From Angelobacter sp036557225 (GTDB lineage: Bacteria > Acidobacteriota > Terriglobia > Terriglobales > Acidobacteriaceae): DNA of 64,000 nucleotides. Numbering within the stretch: position 1 is the stretch's first letter; each line of letters begins with the position of its first letter. The position numbers were made by a program, and so were the translations under genes. Location of the stretch: the NCBI GenBank assembly GCA_036557225.1, contig DATBHX010000080.1, forward strand, positions 1 through 64,000, in the 5' to 3' direction. Shown piece by piece: positions 15,929 to 25,390 of this stretch. The notes under the pieces are model-generated. The model did not search any database. It had not been told where the DNA came from and saw nothing but the letters and a program-made list of their open reading frames with translations.

Positions 15929-18517
15929 TCAGCGCGCGCGGGTTCTGACCTGAACGTCTTTTCCATCCAGCAGGAATGTAACGCTGCCCAGCATGTCCGT
16001 GCGGTAGGTCTGCACGTGATTTGCCTCTAGCCGCTCCAAAACAACCAGCTTCGGATGCCCAAATGAATTCCCACGGCCGGCAGAAATCACCGCAAATCGC
16101 GGTTTCACCGCTGCCACAAGTTCGGGCGTGGTAGACGTCGCGCTGCCATGGTGCGCTACTTTCAAAAGGTCAGCACGTGGCGATTCCGTGGCAACCAGCT
16201 TCTCCATGTTCTTGACCAGATCGCCGGCGAGAAGTGCGCTGGTCTTACCGTAGGTAATCAGGAGCGTGAGTGAATCCTCGTTTTCATGCTTGGCCTTGGG
16301 CCGCCAATTCGGCGGGGGTGACAGAACGCGGATCTTGATTCCGCCCCAATCAAACTCATCGCCTTCTGTGTGCTGATGCACGCTTACTTGGTTTGCCGCT
16401 GCCGCCTGGTAGAGTTGCTGGGTTTCTTCGTTGTCAGGATTGATCCCCACCCACAATTGCGTGGGATGAAAATCCTCCAGCACCCTTGCCAGCCCTCCAA
16501 TGTGGTCCGCATGCGCGTGTGTCAGCACGGCTACGTCCAGATGCTCCAGGCCACGCGACCACAGATAGGGCGCAACCACGTCTTCGCCAAAGTCAAATTC
16601 ACTATGAACCCGACTAATGCTTCCACCGGCATCAATGAGCATGGTTTTTCCCTCGGGAGAGACAATCAAAAGCGAATCTCCCTGGCCTACGTCAATTGCG
16701 GTGACCTCGAGCTTTCTGGTTTCCAAGTGCGCGCCGGGTGAGTAAAACGCCACGAATATCGCCGTGGCAAACAGTGCAGCTACTCCTGCAGCCGCGACCA
16801 GCCGTCTACGTCGCACCAAGATGAGCGCGGTCAGCACCCCCGCGACAGCCAGAAACGCCGCCAGCGAGCCAGGGTCCGGAGACCGCCACTTTGAGATTTG
16901 GAGCTGAGCCAGGGCACGCAAACAAAACAGAGTCCAGTGCAGGGCCGCTGTCGCCATCAAGGCTGGCACCCGTGCAAGCGGCAGCCATACGTAGCTCAAC
17001 GCGATCGCCGCTGCCCCGGAGTTGAGCATGATTCCCGCCAGGGGCAGCACAAAGATATTGGCGGGCAACCCGATAATGGCGGCGCGATGAAAATAGATTC
17101 GCATTGGCAAGACCAGCACTGCTTGCGTGATGGCAGAAACTGCCACTAGTTCGAAGAATGCCAAAGCGCCTGTGGCAACACTTGTTATCAGGAATAAGGC
17201 GGCCCTGGCGCCGGTGAATCGCGCTAGCCTGGCGGTGATCAGCCTCAAGTCAAGCCTGAACTGGGCCAATCTGGGCTGCAAACTTAAATCAAACGATGTG
17301 GAGTCGAGATGACGCAGAGCCTTCCGGTACGGACTTGATGTTCGCTCGAGGACTGGCACGCCGATTCCCATGATGGCCAGCAACGCGAAGAAGGTCAGCT
17401 GAAAGCCGGCCTCGAACAGCGCGGAAGGCGACCACAACAGCACGGCCAGAGCAGCAAAGCCGGTTGCATTCAGTTGGCCGCGGTCGCGATAGAGCAGCCG
17501 TGCGATCAAAAATACGGACAGCATCAGCACAGCCCGCTGGATGGGCACGCCCATGCCGGCTACGTACGCATAAAAAATTGCTAACGCGATCGTCATGAGG
17601 GAAACCAGCCATTCCGGACAGCGCAGTCGGCGCGCCACCCAGAACACGGCCAGCGCCAACAACGCCACATTCATCCCGGAAACGACAAGCAGATGGTAAA
17701 CACCGGTCTCCTGAAACTCTTCGCGAATGTTGCGGAGCAGCAGGGAATCGTCGCCTATGATCATGGCGGCAAAGAGAGCGGCGTCCTGCCGTCCCCACAG
17801 GCCCCGGTTACGCATATGGTCCAGAATGCTGTGGCGGATGCGGCTTCGCCAGAATCCCAGCCTGTTACCAGAAGTTCCGGGAAGAACCTCAATCTTCTCT
17901 GCTTTGACTGATGCCAGCATGCTAAGGCCCACACTGTGCAGGTAGGCTTCGTAGTCGAACGCACCAGGATTGCCGAAGTTGTGAGGAAGCCGCAGTTTGG
18001 CCTCCAGTCGCACGCGGTCCCCATAGGCGAGTTTGGGGAATTCAGAGTCATCGCTTTCTGGATCATCTTCGCTCGACTCGCGTGAAAACGCATCAGCTCG
18101 AATTCCGACCGGCTGCTTGAAAATCATGTCGCCGAGCTCGATCGATTCGGTCTGCAAATCGATGCGCTCACGTGGCTTGCCCGCAGCCGAAAGTACGCCG
18201 TCGTTGATTACGTGCGCAACGATGATCACCTTTTTGGCGTCAATGAACTCTTGCGGTGGAAAGATGACCCGTGGCACTGGCGTCGCCACGCGGGCAAAAG
18301 CGCCGGCACAGACTAGCGCGAGCACTGCAGAGAATTGGGCCAGCCTGCCGCTCTTGGTCATCACGGCAGCAACGGCACACAATGCCAAAAGGGCGGCCGA
18401 CCATGCCCACAACCGTGGCGAGCGCTGCAGGTGCCAGCTCAACCAGATTCCTCCCCCAAAGGCCGCAGCAGCCAGAGCCAGTGGAGCACGAGGTTGGACT
18501 TCGATCTTACCGGCCAT
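15929..18517 (-). CDS. comEC: ComEC/Rec2 DNA-uptake channel
   Basis: An 862-residue inner-membrane protein that passes single-stranded DNA into the cytoplasm during natural transformation. It shows the full ComEC layout: N-terminal membrane segments and OB-like DUF4131 region (to ~200), the polytopic Competence domain (~230-560, with YHLLVVSGMNVALLA), and a C-terminal MBL-fold domain with HAHADH (H667, H669, D671, H672) that may act as a nuclease. A ComEA-like HhH protein is encoded elsewhere in the window at 41631-42011. The gene is convergent with the response-regulator gene. Confidence 0.95.
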   Translation of the reverse strand: MAGKIEVQPRAPLALAAAAFGGGIWLSWHLQRSPRLWAWSAALLALCAVAAVMTKSGRLAQFSAVLALVCAGAFARVATPVPRVIFPPQEFIDAKKVIIVAHVINDGVLSAAGKPRERIDLQTESIELGDMIFKQPVGIRADAFSRESSEDDPESDDSEFPKLAYGDRVRLEAKLRLPHNFGNPGAFDYEAYLHSVGLSMLASVKAEKIEVLPGTSGNRLGFWRSRIRHSILDHMRNRGLWGRQDAALFAAMIIGDDSLLLRNIREEFQETGVYHLLVVSGMNVALLALAVFWVARRLRCPEWLVSLMTIALAIFYAYVAGMGVPIQRAVLMLSVFLIARLLYRDRGQLNATGFAALAVLLWSPSALFEAGFQLTFFALLAIMGIGVPVLERTSSPYRKALRHLDSTSFDLSLQPRLAQFRLDLRLITARLARFTGARAALFLITSVATGALAFFELVAVSAITQAVLVLPMRIYFHRAAIIGLPANIFVLPLAGIMLNSGAAAIALSYVWLPLARVPALMATAALHWTLFCLRALAQLQISKWRSPDPGSLAAFLAVAGVLTALILVRRRRLVAAAGVAALFATAIFVAFYSPGAHLETRKLEVTAIDVGQGDSLLIVSPEGKTMLIDAGGSISRVHSEFDFGEDVVAPYLWSRGLEHLDVAVLTHAHADHIGGLARVLEDFHPTQLWVGINPDNEETQQLYQAAAANQVSVHQHTEGDEFDWGGIKIRVLSPPPNWRPKAKHENEDSLTLLITYGKTSALLAGDLVKNMEKLVATESPRADLLKVAHHGSATSTTPELVAAVKPRFAVISAGRGNSFGHPKLVVLERLEANHVQTYRTDMLGSVTFLLDGKDVQVRTRAR

Positions 18518-18668
18518 TCAATTTCGCACAAGAGCATACCTTTGCCGGTCGACGTTCGGTACAACATTTTCACGCAACCGGCTTTCAACGAAACTTCAAT
18601 TGGCCGAAGAAAAGAGATTGTGCAAAACAGCCCTGGCGGCTAGAGTTGTGAGCAGAACGGAGCCAGAT

Positions 18669-19022
18669 ATGAAAATCTCAGCCTTAAAGCTTGTTACCTT
18701 GCCGGTTTTGGCGGGAGCGCTGGCGATGACCGGCCACGGACAGGTCGGCCCAAGAGCGGTCGAAGGCGCCGGATGCGTGTGGGAAGGCGAAGAGACCGGT
18801 TGCCTGATGGTGACCGATAAGGAAACCGACGTCCTCTACAACCTGCTGATCACGTCAGGGGAAAGGCCAGCAATCGGTACCGGCGTCTTTTTCATGGGCA
18901 ATCTGCATCAGGGGCAAACTGCCTGTATGCAGGGGCGTCCGGTAGACGTAAAGAGCTGGGTCAAGCGCAAGATGCCCTGCAGCGAACCGGAAAAGAAGAA
19001 GAACAAGCCCAGCCCGTACTAG
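18669..19022 (+). CDS. Small secreted protein of unknown function
   Basis: A 117-residue protein starting at ATG 18669; the frame is open far upstream (antisense to comEC) but only this ATG opens a signal peptide (MKISALKLVTLPVLAGALAM) and has a ribosome site (ACGGAG). The mature domain has four cysteines (in GCVWEGEETGCLMV, QTACMQG and KMPCSEP), suggesting two disulfides, and a Lys-rich C-terminus. It resembles small periplasmic domains common in Acidobacteria, but I cannot name it. Its stop overlaps the end of rlmD by 4 bp (convergent). Confidence 0.7.
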   Translation: MKISALKLVTLPVLAGALAMTGHGQVGPRAVEGAGCVWEGEETGCLMVTDKETDVLYNLLITSGERPAIGTGVFFMGNLHQGQTACMQGRPVDVKSWVKRKMPCSEPEKKKNKPSPY

Positions 19023-20287
19023 CGCGCCAGTCGCACTACGCTTTCGATATGGAAGGTTTGAGGAAAGAGATCGACCATGTGCACTTCTTCTACGTGGTAT
19101 CCGGTTTCCAGCAGAGTGCGAACGTCGCGGGCAAGCGTAGCTGGATCGCAGGAAACGTAGATGATGCGCTTGACCCGCAGCGCCGCCAGCAATTGCGTGG
19201 CTTTTGCTCCGAGGCCAGCGCGCGGCGGATCAACCACTACCAACTCCGGCTGCATGTTGATGCAGCGCGGCAGAAAGCCCTCTGCAGTGCTGCGTACCGG
19301 AACCACATTCTTGATGGCGTTCGCCTGCATGTCAGTGAATGAGACCGGCGCTGATTCAACGGCAAATACCTGATCAAAACGCTTTGCCAGATGCGCGGCA
19401 AAAAGCCCCACGCCGGCATACAAATCAAGAGCAATACGGCCGTGGAAGTCGCCCACCACGGTCTGGATCAAATCGCGTGTGAGATAACGATTCACCTGGA
19501 AAAATGATCCTGCGCTTACGCGAAACGACTTCTCGCCAACCTGGTAAGCCAACACTGGTTCGCCCACCGTGTACTTAGGCGGCTCCGAGCCCGGTTCGCC
19601 GTTGTTCTGAGCGAAGAAAGCAATACCTTTGATCTCCGGCGCCTTGGCTTGTAATGCGGCGGCAAAATCGTGCATCTCCGGCGAGCCCGGGGTGAAATAA
19701 ACCTCCACCAGCATTTTCGCGTCCGCATGGTCGGCAAAAAACTCCATTTCGGTGATGGCCGCCGGGACCTTGCCCGCTTCTCCCAATTCCCACACAAGCT
19801 TGATCACGCGATTGATGAGCTTGGAGCTGATCGGACACTCCTTGACCGGCAGCAGGTCGTGCGATCCCATGCGATGGTAGCCCAGCGCGAATTCCGCGCC
19901 GCCACGAACCTTGAGTCGTGAGCGATTGCGGTAATTCCACGATTCGCCAGAGTGGGTGACGATCTCGCCCTTCCACTCGAGCTTGCCATTGCGCAGGAGG
20001 GTCTCTTTCAGGATCGAGCGCTTGTTCTCAAGCTGCGCTGCATATCCGCTGTGCTGGTAGTGACAGCCGCCGCAGGTCGAAAAATAAGGGCAGAGCGGCT
20101 GCACGCGATACGGTGAGGGTTTGATCACCTGGTCAACGGCAGCGCGGGAGAAGCTGCTCTTCTCCTGCACAATGGTTGCGCTGACCTCTTCCGCAGGCAG
20201 CACAAAAGGCAGAAACACCGTCTTCCCTTCGGGAAGACGGGCGAGACCATCGCCGCCGTAGACGAGCTTTTCGACCGTCAGGTTCAC
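19019..20287 (-). CDS. rlmD: 23S rRNA (uracil-5-)-methyltransferase, TrmA/RlmD family
   Basis: A SAM-dependent RNA m5U methyltransferase of 422 residues. It has an N-terminal TRAM-like region, an iron-sulfur cysteine cluster (C66, C72, C75 in CPYFSTCGGCHYQHSG), the SAM-binding segment ALDLYAGVGLFAAHLA, a VVDPPRAGL motif, and the catalytic-cysteine region YVSCDPATLARD. RlmC, RlmD and TrmA share these features, so the target (U1939 of 23S rRNA for RlmD) is an assumption. It overlaps the upstream unknown gene by 4 bp, in the operon birA-coaX-unknown-rlmD. Confidence 0.88.
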   Translation of the reverse strand: MNLTVEKLVYGGDGLARLPEGKTVFLPFVLPAEEVSATIVQEKSSFSRAAVDQVIKPSPYRVQPLCPYFSTCGGCHYQHSGYAAQLENKRSILKETLLRNGKLEWKGEIVTHSGESWNYRNRSRLKVRGGAEFALGYHRMGSHDLLPVKECPISSKLINRVIKLVWELGEAGKVPAAITEMEFFADHADAKMLVEVYFTPGSPEMHDFAAALQAKAPEIKGIAFFAQNNGEPGSEPPKYTVGEPVLAYQVGEKSFRVSAGSFFQVNRYLTRDLIQTVVGDFHGRIALDLYAGVGLFAAHLAKRFDQVFAVESAPVSFTDMQANAIKNVVPVRSTAEGFLPRCINMQPELVVVDPPRAGLGAKATQLLAALRVKRIIYVSCDPATLARDVRTLLETGYHVEEVHMVDLFPQTFHIESVVRLAR

Positions 20288-20991
20288 AGATAAAAGAGGC
20301 TGAGACGTGGAATTTTAGCCTTTTCGAACAGACGCTTGTGAATAAATTGTTTCTGGAGCTGTTGGATCTGCACACCAGGCATCTTGCTGCGATACGGCGC
20401 AATTTCCCGATCAGCTTCCGTACGCAGTCCGAACAATTCGTTCTCCGTGGCGTTCACCGTGAGTGCGGCCAGGAGCTTTTCTTCCAGCACCGTGAGCCGC
20501 CGTTCCAGTTCTTCAAGCTGCGGCCTCATCGGCGCCGCCCCACTCAAAGTTGACGCCAGGTCAGTAAGTGTAGCAGCACATTCCTCCGCCACCAACAGCA
20601 CCGCAGGTACCGAAAGTGCATGGCGGAGCTTCTCCGCGTTCTGCTGGAAAAAGCGCGCAATGTCTTCCGCTTCCAGCCCGGCCGAGGCCTCCGGCTCATG
20701 CCGACTGGCGCCGACCGAAGCCTCTTTCATCGCTTCGGCTTCAGCCAGTACCTCCTGCGCGCAGTAGGCCAGGCTGTTGATCTTTTTCGTCTTCGACGGC
20801 CGGCGATCGTATTTATCAAACGTGGCGTCAATTCCCCGCAGCACGGCTTCAATCGGGATACCTGCATCTTTCCAGGTTTCAATTAGCGCCCAATCGACGG
20901 TCGAAAGCAGCAGTCCCGTACCGCGCCGGCGCTGGTAGCGCTCCTCCACCTCGGTGAAATAATTGAAGTAGTTCTCCACGGCATACATCAC
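20284..20991 (-). CDS. Conserved-looking protein of unknown function
   Basis: Not recognised. The 235-residue protein is cytoplasmic, without signal or membrane segments. An N-terminal part (1-~75) with YFTEVEERYQRRRG and a helical LIETWKDAGIPIEAVLRG segment is followed by a long helical region containing a leucine-rich coiled-coil stretch (PQLEELERRLTVLEEKLLAA). It overlaps coaX by 4 bp upstream and rlmD by 4 bp downstream, so it is translated in step with them. Context gives no clear job. Confidence 0.75.
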   Translation of the reverse strand: MMYAVENYFNYFTEVEERYQRRRGTGLLLSTVDWALIETWKDAGIPIEAVLRGIDATFDKYDRRPSKTKKINSLAYCAQEVLAEAEAMKEASVGASRHEPEASAGLEAEDIARFFQQNAEKLRHALSVPAVLLVAEECAATLTDLASTLSGAAPMRPQLEELERRLTVLEEKLLAALTVNATENELFGLRTEADREIAPYRSKMPGVQIQQLQKQFIHKRLFEKAKIPRLSLFYL

Positions 20992-21815
20992 GAGGCAGGC
21001 TTCTGTTTCTGCGCGGTAGCGTTGCGCTCCCAGATGATGCGCAATCCCTCCAGCGTGAGCAAATCATCCACGTGCTTGATGTACTTGGAATGGCCACCAA
21101 TCAGGCTGGCCAGCCCCCCGGTGGCCACGACCTTTGTGTCAGCGCCCATCTCCGCAATGAGCCGCTCCAGGATTCCGTCCACCAATCCGAGATAGCCAAA
21201 GAACAACCCCGCCTGAATGCTGCCGACCGTATTGGTTCCGATTATCTTGGATGGCTTGCGAATGTCGACAAAAGGCAGGCGTGCCGTGTGTTCAAACAGT
21301 GCTCGTGCGGATATGCCGATTCCGGGCGAGATCACGCCGCCCATGTATTCGCCTTTGCGCGAGACAGCGTCAAAGGTGGTGGCCGTACCCAGATCCACCA
21401 CGACGCACGGACCCCCATATTTTTCAAACGCCGCAACGCCGTTCACGATCCGGTCCGCGCCGACCTCCTGCGGGTTTTCATACAGCACAGGCATTCCAGT
21501 TTTGATGCCGGGTTCCACAAAGAGCGGCTTGAGATGGAAGTAGCGCTCGCAGACTTCGCGCAGCGTGGAATCCAAAGGCGGAACGACGGAAGAAATAATA
21601 ATGCCGCGAACATCGGCGGCTTCCACTTTGCCGATGGCAAACAGGTTGCGGAACAGAACACCATATTCGTCGACCGTGTGCGTCATCACCGTAGCCACGC
21701 GCCAGTGTGCCAGCAGACGTGGCGGAGCTGCTGCCTTGCCGGCAAATCCGGGCACACTTATCTCATAGACGCCCAGCACGGTGTTGGTATTGCCGACATC
21801 AAGAACCAGAAGCAT
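20988..21815 (-). CDS. coaX: Type III pantothenate kinase
   Basis: CoaX phosphorylates pantothenate in the first step of coenzyme A synthesis and belongs to the ASKHA fold. The 275-residue protein starts at ATG 21815 (AAAGGAAAA upstream), giving the canonical opening LLVLDVGNTNTVLGVY; the in-frame ATG at 21839 adds 8 residues. Other motifs are ISSVVPPL, GADRIVNGVAAFEKYG, VVDLGTATTFDAVS and the GGVISPGIGIS segment. It overlaps the end of birA by 17 bp, an arrangement common for this pair. Confidence 0.95.
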   Translation of the reverse strand: MLLVLDVGNTNTVLGVYEISVPGFAGKAAAPPRLLAHWRVATVMTHTVDEYGVLFRNLFAIGKVEAADVRGIIISSVVPPLDSTLREVCERYFHLKPLFVEPGIKTGMPVLYENPQEVGADRIVNGVAAFEKYGGPCVVVDLGTATTFDAVSRKGEYMGGVISPGIGISARALFEHTARLPFVDIRKPSKIIGTNTVGSIQAGLFFGYLGLVDGILERLIAEMGADTKVVATGGLASLIGGHSKYIKHVDDLLTLEGLRIIWERNATAQKQKPAS

Positions 21816-22659
21816 CGGTTTTCCTTTGCGGCCGGACACTGCCCGAAATCACAATGCGCAGCCCCTTGTCCGTGCGCACCCGCAAGAATCCTCGCGGATC
21901 AAGTCCGTCAGTGATTCCGTTGTAACCGCCGTCCTCGTCCACGTGCACATGCTTGCCATGGGCGTAGGAAGAGCGCGATTCCACGCGGCGCATGATCGGC
22001 TCAAAACGCAGGGCCGGCGTACGTATGGGGCTGCTCATGGCCCGCAGCAGGGCGCGGTATTCGCGGTCGAGAGCGCGAATCAGCGCGGCAGCAACTTCCA
22101 CGCGCGAGAATTCCTTGCCGCCTTCAAGATGCAGCGAAGTTGCCGTGGTTTCCAGAGGCCCGGGAAATTCGCGCTGGTTCACGTTAACGCCGATTCCAAT
22201 CACGGCATGATGGACCTTGACTGCTTCTGAACTCATCTCGGTAAGGATGCCGGCAAACTTCTTGTCATTGATGAGGAGATCATTGGGCCAGCGGATATCG
22301 GCAGCCAGTCCCGTGGTCTCCCGTACCGCGTCCTGCACCGCGACCCCGGCAATCAAGGAGAGCCACAATGCCTCTGCCGGCGCCATGGGCGGACGCAAAA
22401 GGAACGAGCAATAAATACCGGTGCCGCGCTCGGAGTGCCAGGAGTGCGAACTGCGCCCGCGTCCTGCGGTCTGTTCTTCCGCTAAAAAAACAGCGCCCTC
22501 AGGTGTTTCATCAGGATGCTGGCCGGCCAGGGCGGCGCCGCGCAACGCCACCGAATTCGTGGAATCGGCTTGCACAATATGATGGATATTGCCGGAAAAG
22601 ATGGTGTTGCGCACCAGCGGCGCAAGCACTTCCGGCATCAGGTACTCCGAGTTCGTCAC
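21799..22659 (-). CDS. birA: Biotin-[acetyl-CoA-carboxylase] ligase
   Basis: BirA activates biotin to biotinyl-5'-AMP and attaches it to the biotin carrier protein of acetyl-CoA carboxylase. The 286-residue protein has the catalytic-domain signatures DSTNSVA, AEEQTAGRGRSSHSWHS (the GRGR loop), GIYCSFLLRP, RWPNDLLINDKKFAGILTE and GIGVNVNQ, then the C-terminal SH3-like domain. No N-terminal winged helix is present, so this is a group I ligase without the repressor function of E. coli BirA. Confidence 0.95.
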   Translation of the reverse strand: MTNSEYLMPEVLAPLVRNTIFSGNIHHIVQADSTNSVALRGAALAGQHPDETPEGAVFLAEEQTAGRGRSSHSWHSERGTGIYCSFLLRPPMAPAEALWLSLIAGVAVQDAVRETTGLAADIRWPNDLLINDKKFAGILTEMSSEAVKVHHAVIGIGVNVNQREFPGPLETTATSLHLEGGKEFSRVEVAAALIRALDREYRALLRAMSSPIRTPALRFEPIMRRVESRSSYAHGKHVHVDEDGGYNGITDGLDPRGFLRVRTDKGLRIVISGSVRPQRKTDASGS

Positions 22660-22664
22660 AAAAG

Positions 22665-23255
22665 CTATTTCCCCGCAGCCGGAGCCGGCGCAGCCATCCG
22701 GGCTTCAACAAAAAGCTCAATTCTGACGTCATTGCCGATCATCGGGGTTGGCTTGCCGACGCCAAAATCCTGGCGACTGACCGTAAGACTGGCATGCGCG
22801 CCCATCACCTTGCCCCGGTTCTGGCCTGCATCGACTGGCCCTTTCAAGTCGAATGGCAGGTCAACGTCTTTCGCAACTCCGTGGATGGTAAGCGTACCGT
22901 GGGCAACAAGCCCGTTGCCCGCTTTTTCCACTGACTTGCTCTGGAAGGTGATCTCAGGAAATTTCTCCACATCAAAGTAGTTGGCCGACTTCAGATCGTT
23001 GTCGCGATTGGCAACGTCAGTGTTGATGCTGGCCGTTTTAATGGTTACGTTGACGGAAGACTTGGTGACGTCCTTATCGTCATACACGATTTTTCCTTCG
23101 AACGCATTGAAGCGCCCCACCACCGTGCTCACGCCCATGTGGGCCACAGCAAAGTTCACGGATGAATGATTCGGGTCAATCTTGAATTCATCAGCGGCCA
23201 GCGCTGCGCCACCAATCGCAAGAACAGCTAGAGTCAATCCCAGGAATTTCCGCAT
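22665..23255 (-). CDS. YceI-family periplasmic lipid-binding protein
   Basis: A 196-residue exported YceI protein, a lipocalin-like beta-barrel that binds long polyisoprenoid or other lipids. It begins with a signal peptide (RKFLGLTLAVLAIGGAALA). The family opening FKIDPNHSSVNFAVAHMGVS, the segment FPEITFQSKSVEK and GTLTIHGVAKDVDLPF are all present. The specific ligand is unknown. It sits between nadC and birA in the same direction with short gaps. Confidence 0.92.
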   Translation of the reverse strand: MRKFLGLTLAVLAIGGAALAADEFKIDPNHSSVNFAVAHMGVSTVVGRFNAFEGKIVYDDKDVTKSSVNVTIKTASINTDVANRDNDLKSANYFDVEKFPEITFQSKSVEKAGNGLVAHGTLTIHGVAKDVDLPFDLKGPVDAGQNRGKVMGAHASLTVSRQDFGVGKPTPMIGNDVRIELFVEARMAAPAPAAGK

Positions 23256-23377
23256 AGAATTCGAGCATCTCCTTTTTCCAGCTTAGCGTTATGGGTGTGA
23301 TAGAAACAACCTATATTACACAATGGATCGCCAACTCAATTCCTGGGGCAGCAGACAAAAAATCGCGTGACCGCACG

Positions 23378-24256
23378 TCAAGCGGGAACAATGCGCATGC
23401 TCAGATCCACCGCCTGAGGCGAGTGGGTCAGGGCTCCTACGGAAATGTAATCTACACCGGTTTCAGCGTAGTCACGCACATTTTCCAGACGTATTCCCCC
23501 TGAAGCTTCCACCGGGACGTGTCGCGAATGCCCATGCACTCGCACGACTGCCGCCCGTACATCTTCTGTCTTCATATTGTCCAGCAGAACGCTCTCTGCG
23601 CCGTTGGCCAGAGCTTCGTCCAGCTCTGCCAGATTTCGGACTTCAATTTCGATCGGTTGCTCCTCGCGGCGATTATGGAGCGCTTTCTGCAGGGCAGCCG
23701 CCACGCCTCCGGCGAGCGCAAGATGGTTGTTCTTGAGCAGGATACCGTCTGAGAGGTCCAGGCGATGGTTCTGCCCCCCGCCGCAACGCACGGCATATTT
23801 GTCCAGCACACGCAGGCCTGGAGCGGTTTTCCGCGTATCCAGAATACGCACACTGGTGCCTTGGACGGCATCAACATACTTGCGCGTGGTTGTAGCAATG
23901 CCGCACAGCCGCTGCAGGACGTTGAGCACCACGCGCTCACAAGATAGCAGCGCCCGGGCGTTATGGCGCACCACGGCAATAGCCTGGCCTTTGTGCAGGC
24001 GGACTCCATCAAAAATCTCGCCATGGCTGATGACCTCAGCGTGGCCAATCACGTTGTGGTCTAAGTGTTCATAGACTTCAAGAATGCGGGCGATCGCGCC
24101 GACACCGGCCAGAATGCAATCCTGCTTGGCCAGAATGGTGGCCGTGGCGCGCTGCTGTGGGTCGATGCAGGCGCGCGAGGTCGCGTCACTGGTGGCGCGG
24201 TCTTCCAGCAACGCGTGTTCCAGAATCGCGCTGATTCTTCGGCTATGCCAATCCAT
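23378..24256 (-). CDS. nadC: Quinolinate phosphoribosyltransferase
   Basis: NadC converts quinolinate and PRPP to nicotinate mononucleotide in de novo NAD synthesis. The 292-residue protein shows the family motifs HNARALLSCERVVLNVLQRL, ILDTRKTAPGLRVLDKYAVR, CGGGQNHR, DGILLKNNH, EIEVRNLAE, LLDNM and ASGGIRLENVRDYAETGVDYIS. nadA and nadB are not in the window. It heads a run of leftward cofactor-related genes (nadC, birA, coaX). Confidence 0.97.
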   Translation of the reverse strand: MDWHSRRISAILEHALLEDRATSDATSRACIDPQQRATATILAKQDCILAGVGAIARILEVYEHLDHNVIGHAEVISHGEIFDGVRLHKGQAIAVVRHNARALLSCERVVLNVLQRLCGIATTTRKYVDAVQGTSVRILDTRKTAPGLRVLDKYAVRCGGGQNHRLDLSDGILLKNNHLALAGGVAAALQKALHNRREEQPIEIEVRNLAELDEALANGAESVLLDNMKTEDVRAAVVRVHGHSRHVPVEASGGIRLENVRDYAETGVDYISVGALTHSPQAVDLSMRIVPA

Positions 24257-24423
24257 AAAAAATTGCTGTTATTAAGATTAACTCAGCTTCGCCGGAGCGA
24301 CACTTTGTTTTCCGGCAACGGCTTGACTGCACAGGCGTGTCGCTGCGCCTTAAGAACCAAACTTCGATATTACAGGCGTTGTGCGAAGGTCGGCAAATGC
24401 CAAAACAAGATCGATGTTATTGT

Positions 24424-25116
24424 TCAGAAGCGAGCGCCCAGCATGACCGTTATGAATTGCGAATTGATGTGCGCGGTAGGCGCGTAGTGATAGCGGGCTT
24501 CGGTGTAGATACGGTAAGGTGCGTCGCTGACGCGAAAGGTAAAGCCTCCGCCTGCATTCCCGCCGAGCACGCTGGAGGTGGAACTCGCCAGAGTCTGGCT
24601 GGCGGTCACGAATCCGCCGGTACAATTGAATCCCCACCAGAGCCAGGGTGATGTACAAGCCGTGGTCCCGCCGACGATCGTAACGGACTGCGAGAGATGG
24701 GTATAGCGGACGTACAAGCCACCGCCGCCGATGAGATAGGCCCCAAAGAACTGACCGCGCAGCTCGTAGCGGTAGTTCCCGGTAAGGACAAAGAAATCGC
24801 CGTAGGCGTTGAGATCGCTCAGTTGCAGTGCACTGCGCAGCGGCTGCAGTGAGTCGCCGGCCGGATACGTGCGGTTCCACATGAACTCGCCGACGAAGGC
24901 ATTGCGCTTGTTGAAGTTGTAACCTACACCACCAACTCCGCCCCAACCCGGCGTGGCCACCGTTGCCATCGGGTTGAGCGGCACGTTGATGACGACGGCA
25001 AGATTGCTATTGATCTTGCAGTGATCTCCGCAGCCCTCGCCCAATTGTCCAACAAGCGGCTGCACTGAAGCCACGGCGATTGCCAATGATGCCAAGCAGG
25101 ATCGTGTTCCTCTCAT
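24424..25116 (-). CDS. Outer-membrane beta-barrel protein
   Basis: A 230-residue protein with a signal peptide (SCLASLAIAVASVQPLVG), followed by alternating amphipathic strands (VGGVGYNFNKRNAFVGEFMWN, YRIYTEARYHYAP) and a C-terminal strand ending in Phe (ITVMLGARF), the usual signature for insertion by the Bam complex. It fits the OmpA-like/OmpW-like eight-stranded barrel type. Six cysteines are scattered in the mature part, which is more than usual for barrels. No specific function can be assigned. Confidence 0.8.
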   Translation of the reverse strand: MRGTRSCLASLAIAVASVQPLVGQLGEGCGDHCKINSNLAVVINVPLNPMATVATPGWGGVGGVGYNFNKRNAFVGEFMWNRTYPAGDSLQPLRSALQLSDLNAYGDFFVLTGNYRYELRGQFFGAYLIGGGGLYVRYTHLSQSVTIVGGTTACTSPWLWWGFNCTGGFVTASQTLASSTSSVLGGNAGGGFTFRVSDAPYRIYTEARYHYAPTAHINSQFITVMLGARF

Positions 25117-25281
25117 TTCCCACCTGCCTCTTCCACATGACCCGGCAGCAAGCCGCGTTTTTCTCTGCGGGACGGAAGTTTAGACAGCGGGTGTGAAGGC
25201 AAAGTTGTAGATCGTCAGACGATCGGTGTTCCTGGCAGGCAACTTTGGACAGCTCCGTCTCTTCTCGGGAAACCTTTACGG

Positions 25282-25319
25282 AATATTCGTCAACGTAGAA
25301 AATATTCGTCAACGTAGAA
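25282..25319. repeat. Perfect 19-bp tandem duplication
   Basis: The unit AATATTCGTCAACGTAGAA occurs twice back to back (25282-25300 and 25301-25319) in the space between the outer-membrane barrel gene and the cyanovirin-like gene. It appears to be a recent slippage duplication. Confidence 0.85.
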
Positions 25320-25390
25320 GAAGATACGCAACCGGAATGCCCGGATCGGGGCCGGGTTTTCCGATTGCGCGGAATAGAATGTGAAAGCGA

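Noticed and set aside
21072..21914. 280-residue plus-strand frame across coaX and birA
   Set aside because: Spans two overlapping well-supported genes on the other strand and shows no domain.
25007..25312. 101-residue minus-strand ORF ahead of the outer-membrane barrel
   Set aside because: Reads the promoter region and the signal-peptide region of the barrel gene in a different frame, without a recognisable product.
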